The notes: generated from the letters alone by a model not told the origin. Positions 51,584 to 59,956 are shown, counted from the first letter of the stretch. The stretch: DNA of 64,000 bases from Cohnella thailandensis (GCF_014212135.1 NZ_JACJVQ010000013.1:62001-126000); one strand, 5' to 3'. Made by a program: numbers and translations.

Positions 51584-52453
51584 ATGAAGATGGGAACGTG
51601 GAAGGAAATGTTGCGCAGATGGTTGGGGTTGATCGCGGGGACCGCCCTGTATGCCTTCGGAATCGAATATTTTATTCTTCCCAACACCCTTATGGAAGGC
51701 GGAGTTACCGGGATTACCGTCCTGCTCCAATACGCCTTCGGCTTTGCCCCGGCCATTACCTCTCTCCTGTTGAACATTCCGATCTTCATCCTGGGCTGGC
51801 GGCAGCTTGGCCGCGAATCGACGCTGTATTCGATTGCCGGCACCGTTCTCCTATCTGTTTTTCTATGGCTGTGGAGCTTCGCGGTGGATCAAAAATGGAT
51901 CGTTCCGTTCGTCTCCGAGAAAGACTTCATCCTCGTCGTTCTCTATGCCGGCGTGACGCTCGGATCGGGACTCGGGCTTGTGTTTCGTTCGGGGGGAACG
52001 ACGGGGGGCGTCGACATCATCGCGCGTATCGTGCATCGTTGGCGCGGATGGAGCATGGGCCAGATCATTCTGGCCATGGACGTCGTCATCTTGGGCTCGT
52101 CGCTGCTCGTCATCGAGACGGAGAAGGTGCTGTACACGCTCGTCAGCGTCTTCATCTCCTCCAAGATCATCGACTTCATTCAAGAAGGCGCCTATGCGGC
52201 CAAGGCCTTCACCGTTCTCTGCTCCGAGCCGGAGAAGCTGGCTTCCAGCATTACCAAAGAGCTGGATCGAGGGGTGACCTTGCTCCCTGCCGTCGGGGCC
52301 TATTCCGGCCAGAACAAAATGATGATCTACTGCGTCGTCAGCCGATTCGAAATCCGCAAATTAAAAAGCCTTGTCCGCCAGCACGACAGAAAGGCTTTTA
52401 TCATCATTACGGATGTGCATGACGTTCTCGGCGAAGGCTTCAAGGAAGATTGA
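51584..52453 (+). CDS. YitT family membrane protein (YpjC-like)
   Basis: 289 residues, the only clear plus-strand protein gene in the window. Five to six membrane segments in the first ~200 residues (LIAGTALYAFGIEYFIL; TSLLLNIPIFILGW; FILVVLYAGVTLGSGLGLVF with FRSGGTTGGVDIIARI) are followed by a cytoplasmic DUF2179 domain (AFTVLCSEPEKLASSITKEL...IITDVHDVLGEGF). The family may be transporters but has no established substrate. The ribosome binding site is GAGGTG, 11 nt before the ATG. Convergent with ypjB, with a 17-base gap. Confidence 0.93.
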   Translation: MKMGTWKEMLRRWLGLIAGTALYAFGIEYFILPNTLMEGGVTGITVLLQYAFGFAPAITSLLLNIPIFILGWRQLGRESTLYSIAGTVLLSVFLWLWSFAVDQKWIVPFVSEKDFILVVLYAGVTLGSGLGLVFRSGGTTGGVDIIARIVHRWRGWSMGQIILAMDVVILGSSLLVIETEKVLYTLVSVFISSKIIDFIQEGAYAAKAFTVLCSEPEKLASSITKELDRGVTLLPAVGAYSGQNKMMIYCVVSRFEIRKLKSLVRQHDRKAFIIITDVHDVLGEGFKED

Positions 52454-52470
52454 CGGCAAGCCGGCTCCGG

Positions 52471-53406
52471 TTATCGAAACCACCTGTTGGCGGCGTCCGA
52501 GCGGTTCTTGCTCGCCTCGCTCCTCCTGCCGGGATGCATTCGTTCGAACCGGAACCTTCTCCAGCCCGCCCAAGATAGTATCGTTATAATGAAGGAACCG
52601 ATCGTAGCCGTGATGCCCCAGGAAGGCGGCGCCAGCGGAACGACGTTCGTCGGCGAGCCTTCCGCCTGCGGAAACAAGCCCGCGATAGCGTCCTGGATAT
52701 GCCGGCCCAGATCGTTCGCCAAGTCGGACTGCGGCTGTCCGGAGGATAGAAGCCTATCGGCGTAGCGCAGGACCGAATCCATCCGTTCGACGGCGGAAGG
52801 CTCGGCTTGAAGCGAGGCGGCCGCACGGATGATTCCGTAATGGCGGGATAAGCGTTCCAACGCGTCTTTCGGAGAATCCGCGTCTTCGATCGCTTCGATC
52901 AACGCTGCCGAGTCTTGGCTAAGCACCGTTTGGTATTGATGCCACAACGGACGGGTAGGGTTCGCCAGAGCGTCGGCGGCCATACGAACCGAACCGGCGG
53001 CTTGCTCGATTCTCGCCTCGTCCGGAGACACGGCTGTCCACGCCCTCTTCATCTCCGCGACGCTCGCGGCCAGAGAGCTGATGCCTTCGGCGTTGGGGAT
53101 CCGGCTCATCGGAAGCTTCCTCAGGCTTCTCTCCACTTCCTGCAAGGCCCTTGTCCCGCCTAACCGGTCTCCCTTGCGGACCGAATCGTACAGCGCCTCG
53201 GCTGCCGAGTAGAAGGCTTGAACCGCCGCGTTCGAAGGCTCGGCTTGAGGCTTGACCGCTTCTGGCTTGACGGCTTGCGCCTCGCCGCTCCCGCCTCTCA
53301 TGACCGTCGCCGCGACGGGAAGACCCGCAAAGAAGAGAGACAAAGCCGCCGTAAGCAGGCTTGCCCATTTGAAGATGCTACCCTTAGCCGCTTGCTTGCC
53401 CCGCAT
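52471..53406 (-). CDS. ypjB: Sporulation protein YpjB
   Basis: 311 residues. Signal-type N-terminal segment (WASLLTAALSLFFAGLPVAATV, 14-35), a long helical external domain, and a C-terminal membrane segment (WGITATIGSFIITILSWAGW) with a basic tail. The YpjB family is restricted to spore formers; mutants affect sporulation but the mechanism is unknown. Encoded between ypjA and the convergent YitT-family gene. Confidence 0.88.
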   Translation of the reverse strand: MRGKQAAKGSIFKWASLLTAALSLFFAGLPVAATVMRGGSGEAQAVKPEAVKPQAEPSNAAVQAFYSAAEALYDSVRKGDRLGGTRALQEVERSLRKLPMSRIPNAEGISSLAASVAEMKRAWTAVSPDEARIEQAAGSVRMAADALANPTRPLWHQYQTVLSQDSAALIEAIEDADSPKDALERLSRHYGIIRAAASLQAEPSAVERMDSVLRYADRLLSSGQPQSDLANDLGRHIQDAIAGLFPQAEGSPTNVVPLAPPSWGITATIGSFIITILSWAGWRRFRFERMHPGRRSEASKNRSDAANRWFR

Positions 53407-53449
53407 CGAAGATCCCCTCCTGCCTAAGCCTATGAGGGGTTGTCCGGCA

Positions 53450-54118
53450 TTAGAACCGCTTGTCTTGAGACAAGCGGTTCAGCTTGTTCAACGGCAGGTT
53501 GAATCTCACCGCCGCGGCGACGAGGACGCTGAACGCCGTTAGCAGGAAAGTACACCATGCGACGACGGTCACGTCATCCTTCAATTCGAAAGGAAGATAA
53601 GGGTAGACGTCGAAGCCGTAGTCGATCGAATCGTTCAGGAAGGTCCACGCAGCCGCGATCGTCAGGGTGACCCCTCCATAGTGGAAAAATCGGCCGTAGA
53701 GCACCGCGCATACCGCCATCGCTCCATGAGAAGCGACCAGCATCCAGCTGGAAGGCTCGATCGTGTCCCCTTGAGCCGCTCCCGCGAAGATAATGGCGCA
53801 AGCCCAGATGCCGTACTTCACGCTCGTCACGACGGCCAGCGCTTCCAGCGTTCCCCGTATTCCGCGAACCCAGCCGCGTTCGGAACGTCCGGGCTGAATC
53901 CATAGCCATAGCAGCGCCAGCGCAAATAACAGCGATGCGGTCGGACTGTCCGGAACGAACGGAAGCTGCCAATGCGGATTGTTGCTCCACGTCTCCCTCA
54001 GCTGGTTCTCGTACCAGTAGTAGCCGTAGATCGTGCCCGGTATGTAGAAAATCATGAGAAGCGACATCAGCGCCCGATGCGTCAGCGTCTCTCGAGAGAG
54101 CAGCTCTCTCCAAGTCAT
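53450..54118 (-). CDS. ypjA: DUF1405 family membrane protein YpjA
   Basis: 222 residues, about six membrane segments (ALMSLLMIFYIPGTIYGYYW; LLFALALLWLWI; AVVTSVKYGIWACAIIF; WCTFLLTAFSVLVAAAV). YpjA/DUF1405 has no known function. Start ATG at 54118 with GGGGG 8 nt upstream. A perfect 13-bp inverted repeat overlaps the final codons. It follows qcrC across a good terminator. Confidence 0.9.
   Translation of the reverse strand: MTWRELLSRETLTHRALMSLLMIFYIPGTIYGYYWYENQLRETWSNNPHWQLPFVPDSPTASLLFALALLWLWIQPGRSERGWVRGIRGTLEALAVVTSVKYGIWACAIIFAGAAQGDTIEPSSWMLVASHGAMAVCAVLYGRFFHYGGVTLTIAAAWTFLNDSIDYGFDVYPYLPFELKDDVTVVAWCTFLLTAFSVLVAAAVRFNLPLNKLNRLSQDKRF
53453..53480 (-). repeat. Perfect 13-bp inverted repeat at the end of ypjA
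   Basis: Arms 53453-53465 and 53468-53480 are perfectly complementary with a 2-nt centre; the ypjA TAA is immediately next to it. No T-run follows. It may be a 3' mRNA hairpin or a protein site. Confidence 0.7.
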
Positions 54119-54155
54119 TCCCGTATCCCCCAATGCTCCGTATCTGTAACTCGCT

Positions 54156-54187
54156 AGAAAGAGCCTGACCGCATTCGGCCAGGCTCT
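54156..54187 (-). terminator. Terminator of qcrABC
   Basis: AGAGCCTG/CAGGCTCT stem (54160-54167, 54180-54187) with a further GCC/GGT pairing inside, then TTTCTAG on the minus strand, 15 bases after the qcrC stop. Confidence 0.82.
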
Positions 54188-54202
54188 CTCATTATAACCT
54201 AT

Positions 54203-55075
54203 TTATTCGGCTGCCGCCGCTTTCTGTTCGGACAGCCACGTTGCGATCTGATCGATCTCGGCTTCGGTCAGCTGGCCTTTGAAGGCAGGCATTCCCTCGT
54301 TCTTGCCGTTCGTGATCGTATCGACAAGCTGTTCCTTGCTCAGCGCGTCTCCGATTCCGCGAAGCGAAGGTCCGTTCGCGCCCTCGAGCTCCGCGCCGTG
54401 ACAAGCGATACACTGGGCTTGTTGCATGATGGAGAACGCGGGATCGTCCGCCTTCACCAGCGCGACGACGTCTTCCTTGCCCGCGATGTACCGACCCTTG
54501 CCCGCCTTGATCGATTCCTCGGACTTGATCTCGCGCTCGATATGCTCCGGAATGACTCCGTTCTTCTCGAGCTCTTCGGTGTAGTGATGCCAAGACACCC
54601 AAGTCAGGTAGATCGAAGCCACGAGCGAGACGATCATCATCGACGAAGCGATCGGACGGCGGTAGAAGCGGCGCTCCTTGCCCGTATCCAGGAACGGCGC
54701 CAGCAGCAGCGCTCCGAAAGCCAAGCCCGGAATCCCGATCGTACCGAGGATGATGTAATCCTCGGAAGCGTACGGATACTTCAGCAATTGGTAGATAAAC
54801 AAGAAGTACCAGTCCGGCATCGGGATGAACGAACCGTTGAGCGGATCCGCCGGATACCCCAGCGGCGCCGGTTCCGCGATCGTGAGAACGAGGAAGCCGA
54901 CCAGGATGACGACGCCCGCCATCCATTCCTTCAGCAGGAAGTTCGGGATAAACGCTTCCGACTTGCCCGGGAAGGAAGTATAGTCCGGAGGCGTAGGCTT
55001 GTCTGCGCTTCTTTGGCGAATTCGAGAATCTCCGACATAGACGATCTTCTCGTCCGATTTATGACCGTGTGCCAT
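54203..55075 (-). CDS. qcrC: Menaquinol-cytochrome c reductase cytochrome b/c subunit
   Basis: 290 residues. Membrane part like subunit IV of b6f complexes (four helices within ~50-175: GVVILVGFLVLTIAEPA; PDWYFLFIYQLLKYP), fused to a C-terminal cytochrome c domain with CIACH heme site and MPAF axial Met region. Receives electrons in the QcrABC complex and passes them towards cytochrome c. Last gene of qcrABC. Confidence 0.96.
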   Translation of the reverse strand: MAHGHKSDEKIVYVGDSRIRQRSADKPTPPDYTSFPGKSEAFIPNFLLKEWMAGVVILVGFLVLTIAEPAPLGYPADPLNGSFIPMPDWYFLFIYQLLKYPYASEDYIILGTIGIPGLAFGALLLAPFLDTGKERRFYRRPIASSMMIVSLVASIYLTWVSWHHYTEELEKNGVIPEHIEREIKSEESIKAGKGRYIAGKEDVVALVKADDPAFSIMQQAQCIACHGAELEGANGPSLRGIGDALSKEQLVDTITNGKNEGMPAFKGQLTEAEIDQIATWLSEQKAAAAE

Positions 55076-55096
55076 TACTTGCCACTCCCCTCTCTG

Positions 55097-55768
55097 TTAC
55101 AGCGGCCCGGATATGCCCTGTTTACGAATCATGAAGAAGTGTGCGGCAAGGAGCGTAAGCAGCACGCCCGGCAGGAAGAATACGTGAATCGCGAAGAATC
55201 GCGTCAGCGTCTGTGCTCCTACGATGGTGCCTCCCGCCAGTAACTCCTTAATGTAGCCTCCGATCCAAGGAACGGAGCCGGCGATTTCCATGCCGACCTT
55301 GGTTGCGAAGTACGCTTTGTTATCCCATGGAAGAAGATAACCGGTGAAGCCCAGACCGAGCATGACGAAGAAAATCAGCATGCCTACGACCCAGTTCATC
55401 TCGCGCGGCGCTTTGTAAGAGCCCGTAAAGAAGACGCGCAGGGTATGTAAGAACATCATTACGATTACCAAGCTCGCGCCCCAGTGGTGCATGCCGCGAA
55501 CGATGACTCCGAAAGCAACTTGGTGCTGGAGGTAATCGACGCTGTAATAAGCATTGGTAATGTCGGGAACGTAGTACATCGTCAGGAACATCCCCGAGAG
55601 GATCTGAATGACGGTGATGAAGAACGTCAGGCCGCCGAAGCAATAGACGAACGCGGAGAAGTGATGAGCCGGATTGACGTGCTCGGGAACTTCGTGATCC
55701 GCGATGTCTCTCCACATCGGTGTGACATCCAGACGTTCGTCGATCCAGTTGTACATTGATTTGAACAT
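55097..55768 (-). CDS. qcrB: Menaquinol-cytochrome c reductase cytochrome b subunit
   Basis: 223 residues, cytochrome b6-type: four membrane helices and the paired heme histidines (RGMHHWGASLVIVMMFLHTLRVF and FFAIHVFFLPGVLLTLLAAHFF). Quinol oxidation occurs at its Qo site with the Rieske subunit. Between qcrA (19-base gap) and qcrC (21-base gap). Confidence 0.97.
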   Translation of the reverse strand: MFKSMYNWIDERLDVTPMWRDIADHEVPEHVNPAHHFSAFVYCFGGLTFFITVIQILSGMFLTMYYVPDITNAYYSVDYLQHQVAFGVIVRGMHHWGASLVIVMMFLHTLRVFFTGSYKAPREMNWVVGMLIFFVMLGLGFTGYLLPWDNKAYFATKVGMEIAGSVPWIGGYIKELLAGGTIVGAQTLTRFFAIHVFFLPGVLLTLLAAHFFMIRKQGISGPL

Positions 55769-55787
55769 TTGACGAAACGCCCTCCTT

Positions 55788-56318
55788 CTAAACCCGTGTG
55801 TTCGCTTGCAACGGTCCGAGGTAAACCCAGCCGTTCTCGATCTTCACTTCGTATTCGTCCAACGGCTTCGGAGCTACCTTCAGGTTCTTGCCGTCTTTGG
55901 TGTACCGTGCCCCGTGACAAGGACAATGGTATTCGTTAGGCGACTCCCCGCCCCAGCCGATCGTGCAGCCAAGGTGCTTACAAACCGGAGACAGGGCGAA
56001 TACTTTGCCATCCTCGCCTTTAGCGATATATGCTTCCATCTTCGGATCGCTCTCGTACCATCCGTCTACCTGATGAACCTTGAAGCCGACCTGCTGCGGT
56101 TCAGCGGTAACCTTGGACTCCTCGATTACTTTAACGAAACCGCCTTCTTCCTTCTTAACCAGAATGGGATCGACGGCGAATCGAAGCATCGGCAAAACGA
56201 CTCCACCTGCCATGAAAGCCGTTGCACCGCCAAGCGTGTATGACAAAAATTGTCTTCTAGACATCTCTTTGCGCTTGACAGGCTTGTGCGCGGATTCTTG
56301 CTGTTCGTTGTGGCTCAT
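55788..56318 (-). CDS. qcrA: Menaquinol-cytochrome c reductase Rieske iron-sulfur subunit
   Basis: 176 residues. Twin-arginine-type signal (SRRQFLS) with a hydrophobic anchor (GGATAFMAGGVVLPML), then a Rieske domain with CKHLGC and CPCHGA as 2Fe-2S ligands. It takes an electron from menaquinol at QcrB. The ATG at 56318 has GAGGGGG 8 nt upstream; a longer frame has no site. A sigma-A promoter at 56395-56423 drives qcrABC. Confidence 0.96.
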   Translation of the reverse strand: MSHNEQQESAHKPVKRKEMSRRQFLSYTLGGATAFMAGGVVLPMLRFAVDPILVKKEEGGFVKVIEESKVTAEPQQVGFKVHQVDGWYESDPKMEAYIAKGEDGKVFALSPVCKHLGCTIGWGGESPNEYHCPCHGARYTKDGKNLKVAPKPLDEYEVKIENGWVYLGPLQANTRV

Positions 56319-56394
56319 TTTCTCAACCCCCTCTGCCCACCATGTCGCGTCCGTTACGGACTTCATTCACTTTTTGTTCACAAAGACATTAATA

Positions 56395-56423
56395 ATAATA
56401 GCCCAGGCACTAAGGACAGTCAA
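56395..56423 (-). promoter_or_regulatory. Sigma-A promoter of qcrABC
   Basis: Minus strand: TTGACT (56418-56423), 17-bp spacer, TATTAT (56395-56400). Just downstream (56366-56383) are two TTCAC units 11 bp apart, reading as GTGAA on the transcript strand; one is part of TTTGTGAAC. They resemble ResD or half Rex sites. The B. subtilis operon is ResD-controlled. Confidence 0.7.
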
Positions 56424-56570
56424 CAATTGCCATCGTCTATTCACTTGTTGACACGAATCGCAGGTCTAAATTGTTCTCAAATTGTCACAATTACCCTTCG
56501 TTGCCTCCCGCTTATTGTTTGCAGGAATACGTATCGATTATGCGCGATATGGAAACTTCTCCAAGGAACG

Positions 56571-57002
56571 CTACCGGGAGCGCCCCTCTTGCTTCCATAG
56601 CTCCGTTATCGCCTGGCGAAGCTTGTTCGTATCCGGCTGCATGCCGCTCTCCTCGGGTTTAAGGATCAGATCCGCCCCAGCCGGAGCTTCCGCCCAATCG
56701 GCTCTCCCCGACACGACGACGATATATTTGAAGCCCAATTGCTTCACTCGGCCGCAGATCGCGCCGATTCGCTCGATTTCCGCTTTCTCGGCTACATTAA
56801 TGTAATGATAGGCAGGCATCGTGACGGTCCTCCCCCGGAAGGCCGTCTCGAGCGGCTGCAGCCAATCTCCCGTCTCCGCGATCCGTTCCGCGGCCTCGTG
56901 CGGCGGCTCGTCGCCGACCAGTCCCGATACGGGGATCAGGCAGGTGTCGAGATAAGGCAATAGATCGTACCACTGGTCTGAGGTCAATTCGCTGAATTTC
57001 AT
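56571..57002 (-). CDS. ypiF: DUF2487 family protein YpiF
   Basis: 143 residues. A compact alpha-beta protein (MKFSELTSDQWYDLLPYLDTCLIPVSG; MPAYHYINVAEKAEIERIGAI; GFKYIVVVSGRADW). Found next to qcrABC in Bacillales, function unknown. Start at 57002 with AAGGA 10 nt upstream. The 250-base gap to qcrA contains the qcr promoter, so the two are probably separate units. Confidence 0.9.
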   Translation of the reverse strand: MKFSELTSDQWYDLLPYLDTCLIPVSGLVGDEPPHEAAERIAETGDWLQPLETAFRGRTVTMPAYHYINVAEKAEIERIGAICGRVKQLGFKYIVVVSGRADWAEAPAGADLILKPEESGMQPDTNKLRQAITELWKQEGRSR

Positions 57003-57059
57003 TCGAACAACTTCCTTTGCTGCCGGAATTCTCGCTTGCGCTTGCAACCGGTATGATTC

Positions 57060-58022
57060 TTATAATTTCTCCTGGAAAAAGCTGATCGTCTTGTCGTCGT
57101 TCCCCGGCAAATGCTCGTGTCCGAAATCCGGGTACACGACCAACCGCTTCTTGGCGACGATTTTATTGTACGCCGCGAATTGGGTCGACGGCGGCGTGAC
57201 CGTATCCATCAGCCCGACGGCCATCATGACTTCGCCTTGAATTCTCGGAGCCAAATACTGGACGTCGATGTAACCCAGCTTGCGGAAAATCTCGTCTTCG
57301 CGCTCATGAGTCGGATCGAACGAACGGAAGTAGAGTCTCAATTCCTCATAGGCATCCTTAGCCAGGTCCATCTCCCAAACTCTCCGATAATCGGACAAGA
57401 AGGGAAAGACGGGCGCGAGCAGCTTGATTCTCGGCTCCAGCGCCGCGCAGGCTAACGTCAGGCCGCCGCCTTGCGAGCCTCCCATCGCCGCGACCCGAGC
57501 CGGATCGACCTCGGGCAGGCTCATGACGATTCCCGCCAGCTGCGCCGTGTCCAGGAAGACGTGCCGGAAGAGAAGGTTGTCCGGATGGTCGCTAAGCCCG
57601 CGAATGATTTGACCGCGAAGGGTATTACCCTTCACTCCGCCGGTGTCTTCGGATCGCCCTCCTTGGCCCCGCACGTCCATCGCGATGACGGAATACCCGA
57701 GCGCCGCCCAGCCGAGCTTGGAGGTCCAATCCCCGGAATGGCCGGAGTATCCGTGGAATTGAAGCACGGCCGGATGGGGCCCGGGAACGTTCTTCGGCTT
57801 GACGTATTTCGCATAGATGCGGGCGCCGCGCACTCCCGTGAAGGTTAGGTCGTAGCATTCCGCGAACGGAACTTGGAAGGAAGAAGGCGTGATCTCCAGC
57901 TCGGGGTCCACCGCCTTCATCTCTTTGAGCGCGCGCTCCCAATAGTCGTCGAAATCGTCCGGTCTCGGATTGATTCCTCGGTATTCCTTAAGCTTCTCCA
58001 TAGGCATATCCACTAATGGCAT
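57060..58022 (-). CDS. Acetylxylan esterase / cephalosporin-C deacetylase family
   Basis: 320 residues, CE7 alpha-beta hydrolase. Ser in GGSQGGGL (~181), Asp in GLMDTVTPPST (~271) and His in YPDFGHEHLPG (~300) form the triad; the family RGQGG motif is present (DVRGQGGRSEDTGG). Members remove acetyl groups from xylo-oligosaccharides and similar small esters in the cytoplasm. No signal peptide. A GGGAGGG site lies upstream. No xylan genes nearby, so substrate is unproven. Confidence 0.93.
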   Translation of the reverse strand: MPLVDMPMEKLKEYRGINPRPDDFDDYWERALKEMKAVDPELEITPSSFQVPFAECYDLTFTGVRGARIYAKYVKPKNVPGPHPAVLQFHGYSGHSGDWTSKLGWAALGYSVIAMDVRGQGGRSEDTGGVKGNTLRGQIIRGLSDHPDNLLFRHVFLDTAQLAGIVMSLPEVDPARVAAMGGSQGGGLTLACAALEPRIKLLAPVFPFLSDYRRVWEMDLAKDAYEELRLYFRSFDPTHEREDEIFRKLGYIDVQYLAPRIQGEVMMAVGLMDTVTPPSTQFAAYNKIVAKKRLVVYPDFGHEHLPGNDDKTISFFQEKL

Positions 58023-58075
58023 AGCTAGGTTTCCCTCCCAAAGAAATGATAATCAGGATTGGAGATGATTGCCGA

Positions 58076-58237
58076 TCATTCTTCCATGTCCCATCCTACT
58101 CCAAAAATCCGTTCCGGAAAAGCGTTTTCTTTTGCTAACAAAAAATACCGCATGGCGCCGGAAAGCTCGGGCTCTCCGTTCCGCCATACGGTCAGTCGGT
58201 ACGAGACGATCGAACGGCATGCCGTTCTCTCGATCAT
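58076..58237 (-). CDS. Small protein of unknown function (53 aa), coupled to the IDEAL protein
   Basis: ATG at 58237 overlaps the stop of the IDEAL-domain gene by 4 bases and runs 53 codons to TGA at 58076. The product (RSIVSYRLTVWRNGEPELSG; YFLLAKENAFPERIFGVGW) has a normal protein-like composition, with alternating beta-type segments and no membrane helix. No other frame in this 210-base interval is plausible. Not recognised as a family. Confidence 0.55.
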   Translation of the reverse strand: MIERTACRSIVSYRLTVWRNGEPELSGAMRYFLLAKENAFPERIFGVGWDMEE

Positions 58238-58410
58238 TGAATCGTCTTCAATTCGTCGGTCAGACGACGGAAGCTTTCCGCGTCCCCTTTCGCCAGCGCA
58301 ACGTCGATAGCTTCGTAAATCTTTTCCGTCCGGTGTTTGCGCAGCGCGTCGTCGAGAACCATTTCGGCCGCCAAACCCAGCATGGTCTCATAGGCGACTT
58401 TCATGTCCAT
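58234..58410 (-). CDS. IDEAL-domain small protein
   Basis: 58 residues. Almost the whole protein is an IDEAL motif (LAAEMVLDDALRKHRTEKIYEAIDVALAKGD), found at the C-terminus of YpiB and in ComK-related and other Bacillales proteins. The ATG at 58410 has GGAGG 8 nt upstream. In B. subtilis ypiB carries this domain behind a UPF0302 domain in the same neighbourhood; here the UPF0302 part is absent. It is followed by a 4-base overlapping small gene. Confidence 0.88.
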   Translation of the reverse strand: MDMKVAYETMLGLAAEMVLDDALRKHRTEKIYEAIDVALAKGDAESFRRLTDELKTIQ

Positions 58411-58424
58411 CCGTTGCACCTCCA

Positions 58425-58579
58425 AATATCCGGCGTAAAGGGTTCCTTGGGGTTGGCGTCCGTTCGATTACGAGCGCGCCTGCTCCCACTAAAGCATATT
58501 CACCGATGTCGGCCCCGTTCGGGACACTGGCCCCCATGCCGATCAATGTATTCTTGCCTATCGTTCCAACGCAGGCCGG
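58425..58579 (-). pseudogene. Remnant of a gamma-carbonic-anhydrase-like (left-handed beta-helix) gene
   Basis: Directly after the stop of the 407-aa gene the minus strand reads VGTIGKNTLIGMGASVPNG and then DIGEYALVGAGALVIERTP, the C-terminal hexapeptide-repeat part of a gamma-CA/acyltransferase-like protein. The first ~90-100 residues are missing and there is no start codon or ribosome binding site. Near the end the family-like continuation (GTLYAGYLEV) is in another frame, so a frameshift is also present. The remnant runs into the IDEAL gene. Confidence 0.65.
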
Positions 58580-58581
58580 TA

Positions 58582-59805
58582 TCAACCGAAGTCGAACGAG
58601 CCCCCTATCCAACTCAAATGATCCTCCGACCCGACCTCGACCCCGGCGATCAGCTGCCTTCCTTGCGGAGTCATCCGGATGACGGCTTCCCTCGATTCGG
58701 TTTCCCCTATTCGAAGCAGGCCTAAATGCATCATGTTGCCGATGACCCGTTTGCGAAGCACGTCCGAGGCGCTGTCATAGTAGTACTCCTTCACGAAGGG
58801 CAGCAGGATTCGCTCGACGGAGTCCACGGTCGTCCATTCCGCGGACAGCAAGGAGATCCATTGAACCAGGATGTTGAGATTGGGAATCGGGCTCTTGTAC
58901 AGCCTAAGCCAGAACCGGTACAGGTCCGCCGGATCGATCGTTTTCTCTCCCGAGGCATATGCGAAGCCTTCCTCGCTCAGCTCCAACCGATCCAGCTGCT
59001 CCTGAAGCCAACCTTTGAAGCAGCCGTAGTCGTAAAGGAGCGAGAAGCGGTCCGGATAATCCCGGAATCTCCGGCCGTAACCGAACCTCCATCCGCTTTT
59101 GCCCGGTATCTCCTCGGACACGGACAAGACATCCAGCAGCTGCTGCAGCTGCCTCTTATAGAGAACGCTGTCCGTCGTGAGCGGCGTGTCGTTATCTCTA
59201 ATAAAACGCAGCACCTGGCTCATGTCGGCAACGGCCAATCCTCTCTCGTCCCGGTATACGGACGGTTCTCCCCGGAGCTCCAGCTTGCCTCGGAACTGTC
59301 TGGCCAGCGCGTCCTTAAGCCTGCTTCTTACGTCCTCGGGAACATGATAGAGGAATCGGGTCTGGTGGGAAAAACCGTTAAATAACCACCCGAATCGCTT
59401 GAACCTAGCGATCGCGCTTCTCGCGGCCGAATCGGGATCGGGCGGCGCTTCGATAGAAGCGGACGCCTTCGATTTCTTGCGATTCTTGACCGGCGGAGGC
59501 GGCGCTTCCTCCCGTTCCCGCTGGCCCGGATCCGCCGGTTCGGCGGTTCTTGCCCTGGCCGTCAGCTCTTCCAAACTGTAGGAGGCTCGCTGATCGAAAA
59601 GAAGAGAGTTGAGGAAACGAATATCGCCCACGCTCATGTCTTCTACCCGAGACTCCAGGACATCGCGCCGCTGAACGGCGATCAGGATCGATTGAATCAA
59701 GTCGTTCTTCGAATGGCTGCTGCACTCGCATCGATACGTATCGGCGATTCGGGTCAACTGTTCGATATCGGCGTAGCAGAGCATTTCCGCCAAGTTCATC
59801 GGCAT
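58582..59805 (-). CDS. Protein of unknown function (407 aa), helical with a disordered linker
   Basis: 407 residues. The N-terminal ~85 residues are helical (LAEMLCYADIEQLTRIADTY; SHSKNDLIQSILIAVQRRDVLESRV). A Pro/Glu/Lys-rich linker spans ~85-125, and the C-terminal part has winged-helix-like segments (LPFVKEYYYDSASDVLRKRVIGN; HLGLLRIGETES; RMTPQGRQLIAG). It may be a DNA-related protein, but no family is recognised. Starts at 59805 or two codons later. A terminator separates it from the phosphatase gene upstream. Confidence 0.75.
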   Translation of the reverse strand: MPMNLAEMLCYADIEQLTRIADTYRCECSSHSKNDLIQSILIAVQRRDVLESRVEDMSVGDIRFLNSLLFDQRASYSLEELTARARTAEPADPGQREREEAPPPPVKNRKKSKASASIEAPPDPDSAARSAIARFKRFGWLFNGFSHQTRFLYHVPEDVRSRLKDALARQFRGKLELRGEPSVYRDERGLAVADMSQVLRFIRDNDTPLTTDSVLYKRQLQQLLDVLSVSEEIPGKSGWRFGYGRRFRDYPDRFSLLYDYGCFKGWLQEQLDRLELSEEGFAYASGEKTIDPADLYRFWLRLYKSPIPNLNILVQWISLLSAEWTTVDSVERILLPFVKEYYYDSASDVLRKRVIGNMMHLGLLRIGETESREAVIRMTPQGRQLIAGVEVGSEDHLSWIGGSFDFG

Positions 59806-59883
59806 TCCCCGTTTCCGGACGATTTACATGTCATTATCGGTGCATGTTCGTCCGTTTAAACGTTGCCCCTGCCTCCAAAACGC

Positions 59884-59915
59884 AAAAAAAAACGCCGGCA
59901 AAAGCTGCGGGCGTT
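59884..59915 (-). terminator. Terminator of the second ECF sigma/phosphatase operon
   Basis: AACGCC/GGCGTT stem (59891-59896, 59910-59915), followed on the minus strand by nine T. Confidence 0.85.
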
Positions 59916-59956
59916 CCGTTGGATGCTAGAATTCGATTCTAATATTACGTTTAGGG

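Noticed and set aside
56436..56475. Plus-strand promoter starting at TTGACA in the qcrA-ypiF spacer
   Set aside because: The matching -10 position reads TTGTTC and no plus-strand gene or RNA follows.
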